Assembly (NCBI GenBank): GCA_963277665.1
Contig: OY728147.1
Location: forward strand, 1,259,525,424-1,259,589,423
Length of the DNA stretch: 64,000 nucleotides
From: Viscum album
Lineage: Eukaryota; Streptophyta; Magnoliopsida; Santalales; Viscaceae
Reading direction: 5' to 3'
In this document: positions 45,786 to 57,059 of the stretch, piece by piece
Numbering within the stretch: position 1 is the stretch's first letter
Layout of the letters: each line of letters starts with the position of its first letter
Notes under the pieces: generated by a model
Told to the model about the DNA's origin: nothing
What the model saw: the letters and a program-made list of their open reading frames with translations, nothing else
Databases searched by the model: none
Made by a program: the position numbers and the translations under genes

Positions 45786-46646
45786 TCAATAAACCCATCC
45801 ACTCTCATGTTCTTCTCCTTCTCCCGCCTCAGCATCCCACAGAAACCCAATGTAAGAACCCATCACATAACTGAAAACACCCATTCATCATCTTATCAAA
45901 TCAACACAACAACTAACTCACCCTTTCAGATCTTCCTTACCAGTCTTCAGGTGCATCTTCTATGGCTCTCTCAAAGTAAGCCTTGGCATGATCAATGTTC
46001 TTCTCACTCTTCCATATCATCTCCACATACAAACACAGAAGGTTTATATCCTCCTGGTTTCCCACAATCTCCCTCTCTGTGTACTCCACTGCTTTCCCCA
46101 AATATCCAATGATTTGAGGACCCAAAAGTTCATTAAAATCACAACACAAACAGAAACCCCCAACCTGTACAACTTCTGGTTTACCTCTTTCAAGAACCTA
46201 GCATAGTTTCAATGCAAAAGAGCATCTCCAGGGTTCACCTCGATCAGTTTCTGGTAGTAAGCGTGAGTTTGATCCAATCCATGACCCAAATCGCAAGCCC
46301 GCGATGGTTCAAACCCACCAACGGCCGACCCGATTCTGTCGACCCCCCCGACGCCCATGATCTGACCGGTGACGACCTGGTTTCAATTCTTGTCTGGCTG
46401 GATCGAGGGCAGTGGGAGGTTGGTATTGTTCTTATCTAACTGTGTGACGGCCATCGCCTTCTTCTTCTTCTTCTTCATCCTGGCATCTTCAAAGATGGTG
46501 AGGGGTGTCATGTGGGAGTGTGGTGAGTTGGTTTGAAGGTGAATGGATGGATCAGGCTCTGAGTAGGGATCCTTGAGGTGTGATTTCCATGATGATGAGG
46601 TGAATATGGAGGAGTAGGGAGATAAAGATGCTCTGAGAAGAATAAT
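45786..46646 (-). pseudogene. Broken plant TPR-like protein gene (tetratricopeptide repeat superfamily)
   Basis: The minus-strand reading gives, from 46643 down, ILLRASLSPYSSIF, PLTIFEDARMKKKKKKAMAV, THAYYQKLIEVNPGDALL, NYARFLKE; then after an intron YLGKAVEYTEREIVGN, INLLCLYVEMIWKSEKN and AKAYFERAIEDAPED; then after a second intron YVMGSYIGFLWDAEAGEGEE. This order matches the angiosperm TPR-like proteins that start MLLRS and end in YFxxAVxxAPDDCYV..YAxFLWDA. Likely introns are about 46184-46115, with no clear acceptor, and about 45940-45871 (donor CTG|GTAAGG, acceptor TTTTCAG|TTATG). Defects: the expected start ATG reads ATT, TGA stops occur at about 46383 and 46216, and a TGA follows SGWVY at 45786-45788. 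Retained introns show DNA-level copying, not a retrocopy. It is either captured by a CACTA or a dead host gene; I cannot tell which. Confidence 0.75.
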
Positions 46647-46980
46647 AGACCGATAGACTGGAGCATAGGAATGTCAATGAAATAAACCTAAACAAGCCGT
46701 GGGGGCAATAACAGGGGCACAAGCGTCTTAAAAAGGTTGGATGAAATGAATTTGAGCCGTCCAGCTGGTAGGTTCCTATTCTGATAAATTGTTGCCCGAA
46801 CCCACGGACCAGTATCGTCTCCAATACCTAGAATAACTGGAATATCCGGTTTACCTGATATTATGCCATGTTTATCAAAAAAAGTGGTTATTAGATTGAA
46901 ATGCAATAAAAAAATGCAGTTGTCAGAATTTTTACAAAAATCCATTTTTACCCTCTGCTGTTATTACCACCATACAGCTG
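46647..46980 (-). other. Probable 5' flank of the TPR pseudogene
   Basis: It is less AT-rich than its surroundings and collinear upstream of the TPR start. It holds a 15-base stretch, GGTATTGGAGACGAT (minus strand, about 46815-46830), that recurs at about 50154. No TATA box stands out. The open frames here do not match any protein I know. Confidence 0.35.
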
Positions 46981-47840
46981 TAATACATCATAAAAACAAA
47001 TTAAAACGTTAAAAAATGTATTAAAAACATAAAAAAATATCAAAAAACAAAAACACTGAATAATAAAATGCTATTTAAAATTATTTAAAAACTCTATAAA
47101 TTACAAATAAAATAATAACATATAAAAAATTTTGATATAAAAAAAATATAAAAAACGTTGATACAAAACATAAACATATCAAAACCAAAAATTAGATATA
47201 AAAAATGTTGATATAAATTACTATTTAAAACATATCAATTTATAAAAAAATAATAACATTGAAAAATATAAATTTCTTATAAATTGTTATTTTTAAAAAT
47301 GTATCAATTTTTTATTTCTTAAATAATATTGTAAACAACTATTAATCTTTGCAAGTTTGAAAAATATTTTTTATGAAAGAAATTATAAATATGTACTTAG
47401 AAAAATTTAACAAAACATTATTAGATTTAAAATTTAAATAAAAATATTGTTTGGAAATAATAAAATTTTCCCAAACAAAGAGAAAATCATTATTTTATAA
47501 ATGTATAACCATTTTTATGCTGTAATTTTTTAAAGGCATAAAAAGAATATATTTTATAATGGAACTAAAAATAAAAAATACCAATTTCACAAAAAAAATC
47601 ACATTTTTATTTAAAGGTAAAAATGTCAATGAATAATTTCCATTATAAAAAATAAAAAAATAATAAAAAATAAAAGGAGGAAATTTAAATTAACGTTTAA
47701 TGAATTTATTTATAGTAAATGAAATTACATATAATATGTATTAAATTTTTTACATAAATTTTATAAAAGATAATATAATTTACCATTTAAATATATATAT
47801 ATATAATACATGAATAAAAATGTAAATAAAATTTACATAT
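46981..47840. other. Featureless AT-rich stretch
   Basis: Long A and T runs with degenerate words such as AAAACATATCAAAA. I see no gene, RNA or ordered repeat here. Confidence 0.5.
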
Positions 47841-47842
47841 TT

Positions 47843-49260
47843 AGGAAGTTCCAGTGGATGTTCTAGTGGAAGTTCTAATGAAGGTTCCAGTAGAAGTTTC
47901 AGTGGATTTTCTAGTTTTTAATTGAGGTTATAGTGGAAGTTCCAGTGGAGGTTCTAGTAGATATTCTAGTGGAGGTTCCAATGGAGGTTCCAGGTTTTAG
48001 TGGAACTCTAATGGATATTCTATTAGACATTCCAGTGGATGTTCTAGTGGAGGTTCCAGTGGATGTTCTAGTGGAGGTTCCGTTGAAAGTTCCAGTGGAG
48101 GTTTCAGGGGAATTTTGAGTGGAGATTCTAGTGAAATTTCCAATGGATGTTCCACAATACAACAAAAGTTTATATTTATAAAACTATAGAATATATTAAT
48201 AAAAAATAAATTTTAATAAATATATTTATATTAAATACAATTATATATAATATATATAATATATTTTATTCAACATCTATACTAATAAAAATTATAAATC
48301 TATTAAGAGGAAGTTCCAATGGAGGTTTCAGTAGAAGTTTCAGTGGAGGTTCCATTTCCAGTGGGGGTTCCAGTGGAGGTTCCAGTGGAGGTTTCAGTGG
48401 AGGTTCTAGTGGAGGTTCCGGTGGAGGTTCTGGTGGAGGTTCCGGTGGAGGTTCCAAGTTCTAATGGTACTTCTAGTAGATGTTCTAGTAGAGGTTCCAG
48501 TGGAAATTCTAGTGGAGGTTCTAGTTCTAGTGGAGGTTCCAGTAGAGGTTCCGGTGGAGGTTTTAGGTTCTAGTGGAACTTCTAGTGAATGTTCCAGTGG
48601 AGGTTCCAGTAGAAGTTCCAGTGGAGGATCCAGTGGAGGTTCCAGTGGAGGTTCCAGTGGAGGTTCCAATGGAATTTCTAATTGAAGTTTCAATAGATGT
48701 TCCACAATACAACAAAAGTATATATTTATAAAACTATAGAATATATTAATAAAAATTAAATTTTAATAAACATATTTATATTAAATTTAATTATATATAA
48801 TATATGTAATATATTTTATTCAACATATATACTAATAACAATTATAAATCTATTAAGAGGAAGTTCCAGTGGAGGTTCTAGTGGAGGTTCCAGTGGAGAT
48901 TTCAGTAGAGGTTCCAGTTCTAGTGGAGGTTCCAGTGGAGGTTCTAGTGGAGGTTTCAGTGGAGGTTCCGGTGGAGGTTCCAAGTTCTAGTGGAACTTCT
49001 AGTGTATGTTTCATTGGAGGTTCCAGTGGAGGTTCTAGTGGAGGTTCTAGTGGAGGTTCCAGTGGAATTTCCAAATAAACTTTCAATGGATTTTCCACAA
49101 TACAAAAAATATATATATTTATAAAACTATAGAATATATTAATAGAAATTAAATTTTAATAAACATATTTATATTAAATTAAATTATATATAATATATGT
49201 AATATATTTTATTCAACATCTATACTAATAAAAATTATAAATTTATTAAGAAGAAGTTTC
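47843..49260. repeat. Minisatellite GGTTCCAGTGGA in three blocks with near-identical AT-rich spacers
   Basis: Blocks at about 47843-48155, 48305-48705 and 48855-49095 are built from the 12-mer GGTTCCAGTGGA and variants (GGTTCTAGTGGA, GGTTCCGGTGGA). Each block is followed by a ~150-bp AT-rich spacer starting at TTCCACAATACAACAAAAG and ending at CTATTAAGAGGAAGTTCC, nearly the same each time. So block plus spacer forms a higher-order unit of 400-550 bp, present about three times. The frames it creates (Gly-Ser, Val-Glu-Val-Pro, Pro-Pro-Leu-Glu) are by-products of a 12-base period, not evidence of a protein. Confidence 0.9.
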
Positions 49261-50600
49261 AGTGGAACTTAAACCAAAAATTCTAGTGAAAGTTCCTCTG
49301 GAACATTCCAGTGTGAATTAGAAACTTACACTGATCTTCAATGAAAAATTTCACTAAAAAAATCAAACACACAACTCAAAGAAAGTATTCATAAAAATTT
49401 TAATGATTCAACTAGAAACTTTATAGTGAATTTTTGTAAAAAAACTATTTTTTAAAGATAAATTGTTTTGTGTTTTTTAAATGGCATAAACCTTTTTTAC
49501 ACAAATATTTCCTTTCATTTACAATAATAATTATATTTAAAATAAAATAAACTCAATGTTATTTCATGAATTAAAAAACTATATGAATTTAAAGATATCA
49601 AAGAAAATCTATTAATTTTTTTAAAATGATTAAAAAGTCTATTTTTATCACATATTTATTTTTAATTCTTTTTAAAAGATGTAACACAATTTTTATAAAC
49701 AAAAAAATATATTTCAATTACAAATATTAATCGGTTTTAAAATAAAATAAACTCATTAATATTTAAAATGTATTAAATAAATGTACGCACTTAAAAATGT
49801 TAACAAAAATATATTCATTTTACTCAAATAATCCAAAAATTGAACACATATTATTTGGTCAATTTTTAGTAAAGGGTAATAAATTTTTTATATAAGACAA
49901 ATATAATTTCATTTAAATATATATTTGGTTTTAAAAAATATCACAAATTTTATTAATTGTATAATATATAATATAATATTAAAAATTTGATAGAGGATAC
50001 CCATTTATTAGAGAGAGGAAGAGCATTTGTCGTAATGATTTTTTTTTCAAGACCAATATACCCTTCACTCCATTCCCTTACTCGATCATGATATGTGGAA
50101 ATAATACCAATTGTCATCATCTGAGTGACTTACTAGATGATTCATTGTTTGAAGGTATTGGAGACGATGTGGAGCACCATACCCACTCCACTCTATGTCC
50201 CTTTCCTCATCATATCATCGCTCAATTTTTAATTAGGATAGATCCAATACATTAAATAAATAAATAAATAATGTCGTATATGTATTATTTCACAACTTTT
50301 AGCGCTAAGAAACATGCCCATGGACTGTTGCACCGACGGTTTAGTGATGTAGCATCTCGAATACAACAAAAAATTACATTTAATGAAAAATTATCACCAT
50401 AATAAATATATTTTATTATTTAACATAATTTATTATTACAATAATTATAAATAAAATATTTAATAACAAAATCAAAAATCATTTTATTTTTAACCTACCA
50501 AAAAAATATGCATGCAATTTTAATGAGTCAAATATAAATTATAATGAACAATATATGTGTATTATTACTAATGCTAATTACATGTTAAAAAAACATGTTC
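49261..50600. other. AT-rich spacer before CACTA copy B repeats
   Basis: After a few degenerate minisatellite words (to about 49320), the sequence is AT-rich. A more balanced patch at 49985-50345 (CACTCCATTCCCTTACTCGA, GGTATTGGAGACGATGTGGA, AGCGCTAAGAAACATGCCCA) does not match anything I recognise. It could hold the left terminus of copy B, but no CACTA-type end is seen. Confidence 0.4.
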
Positions 50601-50639
50601 AATCACACCAAGTATGGGAAAGAGAGTTTTGTTCTTAAA

Positions 50640-51052
50640 TATTTCAAATGAATAAATGATCATTGTCCTAAACTGTCATGATAATCCAACCACATTTTTT
50701 TGGGTTTGACCATATAACACACGTTTTAAACCAAAATATCACTTTAAAATTGAAAACACACGCTTTCAGTCATACCAATCACACCACATATCAACATGAT
50801 GTGAGATTCATTTCTAAATGTCACAAATAAGTCAACAATTTTTTTCATAGAGTTTCATGAAAATATAAGATATTGTTCTTGGTTTTAACCATGTGACGCA
50901 CATTTTTAACTGAATTGTATCTTTTGAATTCAAAATGCACATTTTCTTTCATCCAAACCTCACAATGTGTCAGAATGATTTGTGGTTCATTACTACATGT
51001 CACAATTGAATCAACGATCATTTTCTTATAGATTGATGGAAATTCGAGATTA
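50640..51052 (-). repeat. CACTA 5' subterminal repeats, copy B (inverted orientation, 2-3 units)
   Basis: Units run in reverse relative to the 3' array: TAAATGATCATTGTCCTAAA, then ACACACGCTTTCAGTCATAC, CAATCACACCACATATC and GTGAGATTCATTTCTAAATG. Inverted orientation at the 5' end and direct orientation at the 3' end is the usual CACTA arrangement. The array runs straight into the middle of TNP2. Confidence 0.75.
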
Positions 51053-51059
51053 TTTATTT

Positions 51060-53500
51060 AGGAGCCTATATAAAAGTGAGGACACTGGAAGATAATTGAC
51101 ATGGTACACAAATATAAGAAATTAAGATTGGAAACTTCATAACCTGGTAGACTCTCCTCAGTGAAAGAGAATTGATCATGAGTATCGTGAATTTGAAAAC
51201 AAGCTGAGAAACCTTTATCTTGCACTATCTATAGATGAAGTGGATCCTTTTAATTTTCAAAGTAGCACTCACATCACATGGTCAGTTATGTTAGTAAATT
51301 ATAACTTTTCACCATGGTTATGCATGAAATGAAAATACATTATGTTATCTTTGCTAATATCAGGACCAAAACAATCGGGTAATGATATTGATGTTTATTT
51401 GGATCCATTTATCGAAGATTTGAAACTATTGTGAGATTTAGGTGTTACATTGTATGATGCTTACAAAAATGAAGATTTCATGTTGAGTTCCATGTTGTTA
51501 GAGATGATAAATTAATTTCATGTTTATGTATATTTTTCAGAATATAGAAAGGAATTCAAGGTTGTCTAATTTGTGAACAAGGTACACAATCAATTAGGAT
51601 AAAACATTTATTGAAGATTGTGTTTCTAGGACATTGCATATTTTTATCCCGATGACATAAGTGCAGATCTTGGACGAAATCATTCAATATGAGTTTAGAA
51701 GAAGGTACAACACCGTCTCCACTAACAGCTGATCAACTGTTTGTGAAAGTAAAAAATATATGACACTACTTTTGGTAAACCTTTTTTGAAAAACCTTTCA
51801 AAAACTGGTTGAAAAAGAAATCATTTTTTTTGAATTACCATACTAGAATTGTTTGTACGTCAAGAATTTTTTTGATGTTATGCATTTTAAAAAAAATGTA
51901 TGTGATAGTGTCATTATCATATTACTAAATGCTCCCGCAAAAAATAAAGGATGAAATTAAGGCTAGGTTGGACATGATTGACATGGGGATACGAGAAGAT
52001 TTGGCGCTAGTGAAGAGTTAAAAACATAATTTTATTCTTCCAGTCACATAAACTCTTTCAAGAAAAGAGAGATATCAGTTTTGAAACTTCTTGAAAGATG
52101 TAAAGGTTTCAGAGGGGTATTTGTCAAATATCAATAATATCATGTCAATGACTGATTTAAAGTTAAAAGGTAAGAAATCACATGACTTTCATGTTTTGAT
52201 GGAAGATCTAATGTCTTTAGATTTATGTTTCATTTTTACCAAGAATTTCCTTCATACATTAACTGTGTTCTATTTCTTTTTCAATGCTATATGCAGCAAA
52301 GTTATAGAAATGGTGAAATTAACAACTATAGAAAAGGAAATTGCTGTCATATTTTTTGAACTGGAGATGTTCTTCCCACTGAATTCTTTTATATGATGGT
52401 TCACTTAGTAAGAGATATTTAACTATGTGGTCATGTACATTATAGATGGATGTACCCCATTGAATAGTATATGAAGATTTTGAAAGGGTATGTTGAAAAT
52501 CAAATCCATCTAGAAGGTTGTATTGAGGAGCGATATGTTATTGAGGAAACCATTTAATTATATACCGACTACTTGTATGATGTGGAAAGTATTGGTTTAC
52601 TAAAATATTGTCACATTGGGTGACTTTTGGGTAAAATAATTTCCAGAATAGATATTGTCACAATTACTATTACAGAGTGGGAGAAGACTCACCTTTATGT
52701 TTTTCATAGTAGTTTAGAGGTAACTCTATATGTTGAAACCCAAAAAGTAATTCATGGTCATTTTAATCCATTAAGGGATGAAATCTGGATATCAAATACA
52801 CATAATCGATAGTTTATAGGATGGTTTTGAGACCATATTTGTAAGGATTCAACTGTAAATCCAGATTCAATTTCAAAGAGACTTTAATGGAAATAAAAAG
52901 GAATAAGTGTGCATGTATTATCTTAAAATGGTTATGTAATTAATGGTTATATATTCTATATAAATGAACATATTGAATGGACTACCATGAAAAATATTGG
53001 AGTTACACTTTTTGATGAAGTGATTTTTGTATCTAGTACCAAGGAAAGAAATCTAATTTATAAAAATATGTCATACTTTGGCACCATCAAACAAATATGG
53101 GAGTTTGATTATACAACTTTCCAACTGCTGATTTTTCAATGCAAGTGGGATGATAACAAGAGTGTGATTAAAATAGATTAATTAGGATTAATTAAAGTGG
53201 ATTTTAGTAAGGAATGATACAAAGATGAACTGTTTATAATGACATCATAGGTAGTACAAGTATTTCATGTCCCAGATCCCGAAAACCAAAAGCAGTCAAT
53301 TTTTCTTTTATTGACCATAACCAATGAAGGTTCAGATGTTAATTCAACTGAGGATGAACCTTTCATTAGGTCATCACAATAATTTTTTAGTGCTCCCAGT
53401 ATAGATGAGGTCTTTTATTCCATAGGGGGTCATAATGAGGGGATTTGGATACTCAATAGAGAGTTAAAATCTCTTCAAAATTTAAAAAAAAGGGTTAAAT
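51060..53500 (+). pseudogene. TNP2-like transposase remnant, copy B, 5'-truncated
   Basis: The first recognisable part matches copy A from about base 1075 on. Readable segments are LSIDEVDPFNFQS at about 51228-51266 (acidic residue kept, lost in copy A), KYIMLSLLISGPKQSG and DVYLDPFIEDLKLL at about 51335-51430, then SNINNIMSMTDLKLKGKKS and FFFNAICSKVIEM within 52091-52396 (DUF4218-like), RWMYPIE and YMKILKGYVENQ at about 52445-52500, and MKNIGVTLFDEVIFVSSTKE with KNMSYFGTIKQIWEFDY at 52987-53181 (DUF4216-like), ending near VFHVPDPENQK (about 53260). Stops and shifts are scattered throughout. About the first 450 bases of coding sequence seen in copy A, including FPKCGASRYKK, are missing. Confidence 0.82.
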
Positions 53501-53607
53501 AATGAGGTTATATTTTTTTAATATACATTGTGTTGCCTCATATTATTATTTTTTCACTTCTTCATTTATGTAATCTAAGTTAAATATTCAACCACTTTTG
53601 GAGATAA

Positions 53608-56600
53608 TGACTTCTGCAAATGTCGATACTCCCAATACTGAGGAACAATAGGTTTCTCAACATGATGATTCTACCAATATAGAGGAACAACAACCTTATA
53701 CACATATCAATGATGCCAATCCAGAGGAAAAATATATTGGTGATGTTGAAGCTAAGAAAATGGTAGATGGTGGACAACATATGTACCAAAAAAATAGGAG
53801 CTCTGTAGCGTGATGGTGTTAGAAAAATTTATTAAGGAGAGAAACAAAGGCATCAAATTTGAGGTTGGATATAATGCACACGAGTAGGATGTTAACCACA
53901 ATAAGTCTACGTTTAGTGGTTACATTGGGATCACCACTCGAATTCATGTGTCGGTTGATGCATATTCATGGCACAATGTTGTTTTTACACTTAATACACT
54001 AATTTATGAAGATATTAAGGCAAAATTATGATATACTTTCTTTATTTTACTAAAAATATTATGAAATTTGGGTTTACTCTTCAATATACATTATAGAGTA
54101 CATTTATAGTAGATGAATCCCTAATGAGATTTGTATTAATGCTCACTAGAAAGGATTATAGAGGATTTTGGACAATTCTTACGAATTATCATCTCAAAGA
54201 TGCTGAAGGGAGAAATAAACTTTCACCCACTAAATATGTGTACATACTTGATAAACCAACAAGTGCAGGATACATTTATTTGTCAATGTGAGGAGATATA
54301 TTTTTAGGTACATTTTTACTGGTAATACATTTCTTAAAAATATGTGGATTAATCACTTTGATTAAGAATTTTTAATTTATGAAATAGTAATTGGGTGCTG
54401 AAAATAAGCAACGTGCAGTAAAACCAACATACCCCTACCATAAAGCAAGGATGGAGTATGCTTTGCTTGAAATAAAATGGCATGTCTTTTAAATCTACTC
54501 TAATAATTTTATGTTACATGAAACAACAACATAATTTTATTCCTTTTTTATATGCATATTGATGAATCAAAATCCAAAGACACTTCCATTCCACATCATG
54601 TGTTATGGAAGGAAGAATGTGTGAATAAATATGGTATATTATAGATGAAAACACAAAAAACTGTGGGAAACATGTGTAATTATGAAATAAAAAAATTCTT
54701 TAAATTGGTATTACATAACAATGATTACTCATATTAATATATTTTTTATTATAATTAGTCACAAGAATCATCATCAACTATACCTGATGAACAACTACTA
54801 TCAGTGTCCTTGAAGTGTCTAGAATAGTATGGTTATGTCAGAGGTGCGGTTTTTGGGGTGTTACCCCAAACATATTTTGAGAAAAGAAATGAATAGGGGG
54901 ATAAAGATAAGAAAATGGAGGAGGTGTAGGCATGATTAACTGCTCTAGAGGAAAAACTTAATAGGAGGTCTGAGTTGTTAGAAAATATTATGGGAATGAA
55001 TCAAAGAGAAGAAACAAAAAAATAATAACCACTAAATAAAGAACCCCCCCCCCCCCCCCCCGCACCATCTTTGAGGTAAGGCATTCCCCTCAAAGGGGTG
55101 TCTTAGAATAGGTAATCAATATTTTCATAATTATTTTTGTTAATTGTGAACCAGAAAGACACTGATACCTTTCATATACTAATATTCTATAGGGTGAAAA
55201 TTATTTTGATTTATATCTATAAACACTCACTCATCACCTTTTTATGAGGCATACCATGTATAATATCCAAGGAGATATTCTATATAGTAAAAAACATCCA
55301 ATAGTTCATGTGAGATTGGCGATTTACATAACTCACAAGTGAAGCATCAAGCTGCATGTCCCACTTGATGATGAAGATATTCATATGTTCAATCAAGCTA
55401 TTGGAACTTTCGCTGCATGGATGTTAGATCTTGTAAAAATACATTTTGAAAAGGAGGTATTTATTTCTAACTTATTTTTTAAGAAAAAAATTTAACAATT
55501 AATGAAAAAATTCCTGAACCAATGAATGTTATTACAGATAGACAAAGGGAATGGAGTGAAATTGAAGGTTGAATCAAAATAATCTAAAGGATCAACCAAC
55601 CAATCAAAAATATCTTCACAAGGTACCTTTGCCCCGCCCATCCAACTTTCATAGTTACTAACATTAAAGGTTTATACAGATGCAACGTTAGCAATTGGTG
55701 ATATGACCATAATTTATTTTGAAGAACAAATGTATGGAGATACCATTATAGACTATATTGGTCTTGATAATGTAAATTAATTCCTCAGGCATGAATGGTT
55801 ATGAGTATTAGTTGTAAATTTATACATGAGGTATGTTTTCATGATTTTTTTTCCTAATAGCTGATCTACTATGTTAATTATGAATAAATACAATTCAGAT
55901 TTTTTGTAGGCATATATATCAATATTATTTGAAGGTAAAACCCTATGAATAGAAATTTTGACTCATTAGTCCTCACATAACTTCTACAAATATATATTTG
56001 ACTCATTAGTCCTCACATAACTTATAGATGTCAGACTCTTCTTAATACTTGTGATGAAGGGGTAAAACTCTACAATTTAAAAATATAAAATATATTTTCA
56101 TTAATTTAATTACTTATTACTTTTTATTTTTTTAGGAAACATTGTTTACTCATTACTGTCAAATTGGATACTCCAAAGATAAAATTTCTAGATTCAATGC
56201 ATGGATACCCAAAAAACTAACTACACATGATGGAATTTATCAATTTATAATACACTACATGAAACATTTTATAAATAAATGTCAAGTTTTATATTTTATA
56301 ATTTTTTTTAATGAAAATTATGTTATGATAGGGTAGTGTTTAAATATCATCAAAATCATGGCATGAGGACATTCTATGAGAAAAAAAATCCTATCAAATT
56401 TTACAATTGGATGAGTATTAAGGTATATAAAATAACATTTCACTATTAAAACAAATATCAAAACAAATTACTTATTTTTTTAGATGGTTCTATAGTGTAC
56501 AGAACAAACTAATGGAAAATATTGTGTTTATTATATTTGAAAATTTATGAAATATATTATATTGCATCAATAAACTAGAATCCTCGAAGAGGTATTTTTT

Positions 56601-57040
56601 ATGATAATTACAATTTCATTTAAAATATTTAAAAATACTTTATTTATTTATATTTTTTCCATACTACTAGGACTTTCGAAAATGCTCATATTCAAAAGTA
56701 AGAATAGATTTATTTAGAAATGAATGGGTAGAATACATAGTGTTAGATTGTATGCAGGCATCGTGAAGAGGTGAATTATTACTACTTATTTAGTGAAATT
56801 TATCATTGTTTTATCTAAATTTTTAAATTAATTTCCTTATAATTTTTATATGATACTTATTTTGTTAATTATGATAGAGATCATGAAGAAGGATGATATA
56901 CTCGTGATAAACTTATGTACTATGATTATGAACTCAACGAGGATGATGCACACATGATTATGCACTTTTCTTTTTATTATGCAATGTATTCAACATTCCA
57001 GGTTATCAAACATCAATATTTCTATATAACCCTAAATGTT
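53608..57040 (+). pseudogene. CACTA second gene (ORF2) with Ulp1/C48-like protease, copy B
   Basis: It starts MTSANVDTPNTEEQ, then a stop, VSQHDDSTNIEEQQPYTH and further degenerate repeats, as in copy A. The hallmark patch with the family pattern HxEhxGxVRGxxxxVTPxxYF is at about 54810-54880 (YGYVRGAVFGVLPQTYFEKR). The protease region runs about 55860-56600: HCLLITVKLDTPK and FLDSMHGY (His 56140-56142, Asp 56191-56193), then QTNGKYCVYY. The Cys is kept (56523-56525), but the Gly after it is replaced by Val, and a stop follows two codons later. Non-coding gaps between patches look like introns. It is not interrupted by an LTR element, so it records the pre-insertion state of copy A. Confidence 0.77.
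55044..55061. repeat. Poly-C run (18 C)
   Basis: A homopolymer inside ORF2 of copy B. Copy A has only CATCCCC at the matching position (about 24030). It may be a true expansion or an assembly artefact. Confidence 0.8.
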
Positions 57041-57059
57041 GAATTCATTGAAGAATAAA

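Noticed and set aside
46212..46439. Plus-strand 75-codon frame in balanced DNA
   Set aside because: It is the antisense shadow of the TPR pseudogene, whose minus-strand reading matches a known protein family.
47911..49098. Long open frames giving Gly-Ser, Val-Glu-Val-Pro and Pro-Pro-Leu-Glu repeats on both strands
   Set aside because: They arise in several frames and on both strands from a repeat whose period (12) is a multiple of three. Without a start context or non-repeat domain they are not evidence of a protein.
49985..50345. A possible second captured host gene fragment
   Set aside because: Composition is more balanced than its surroundings, but no frame gives a recognisable protein on either strand, so no gene is claimed.
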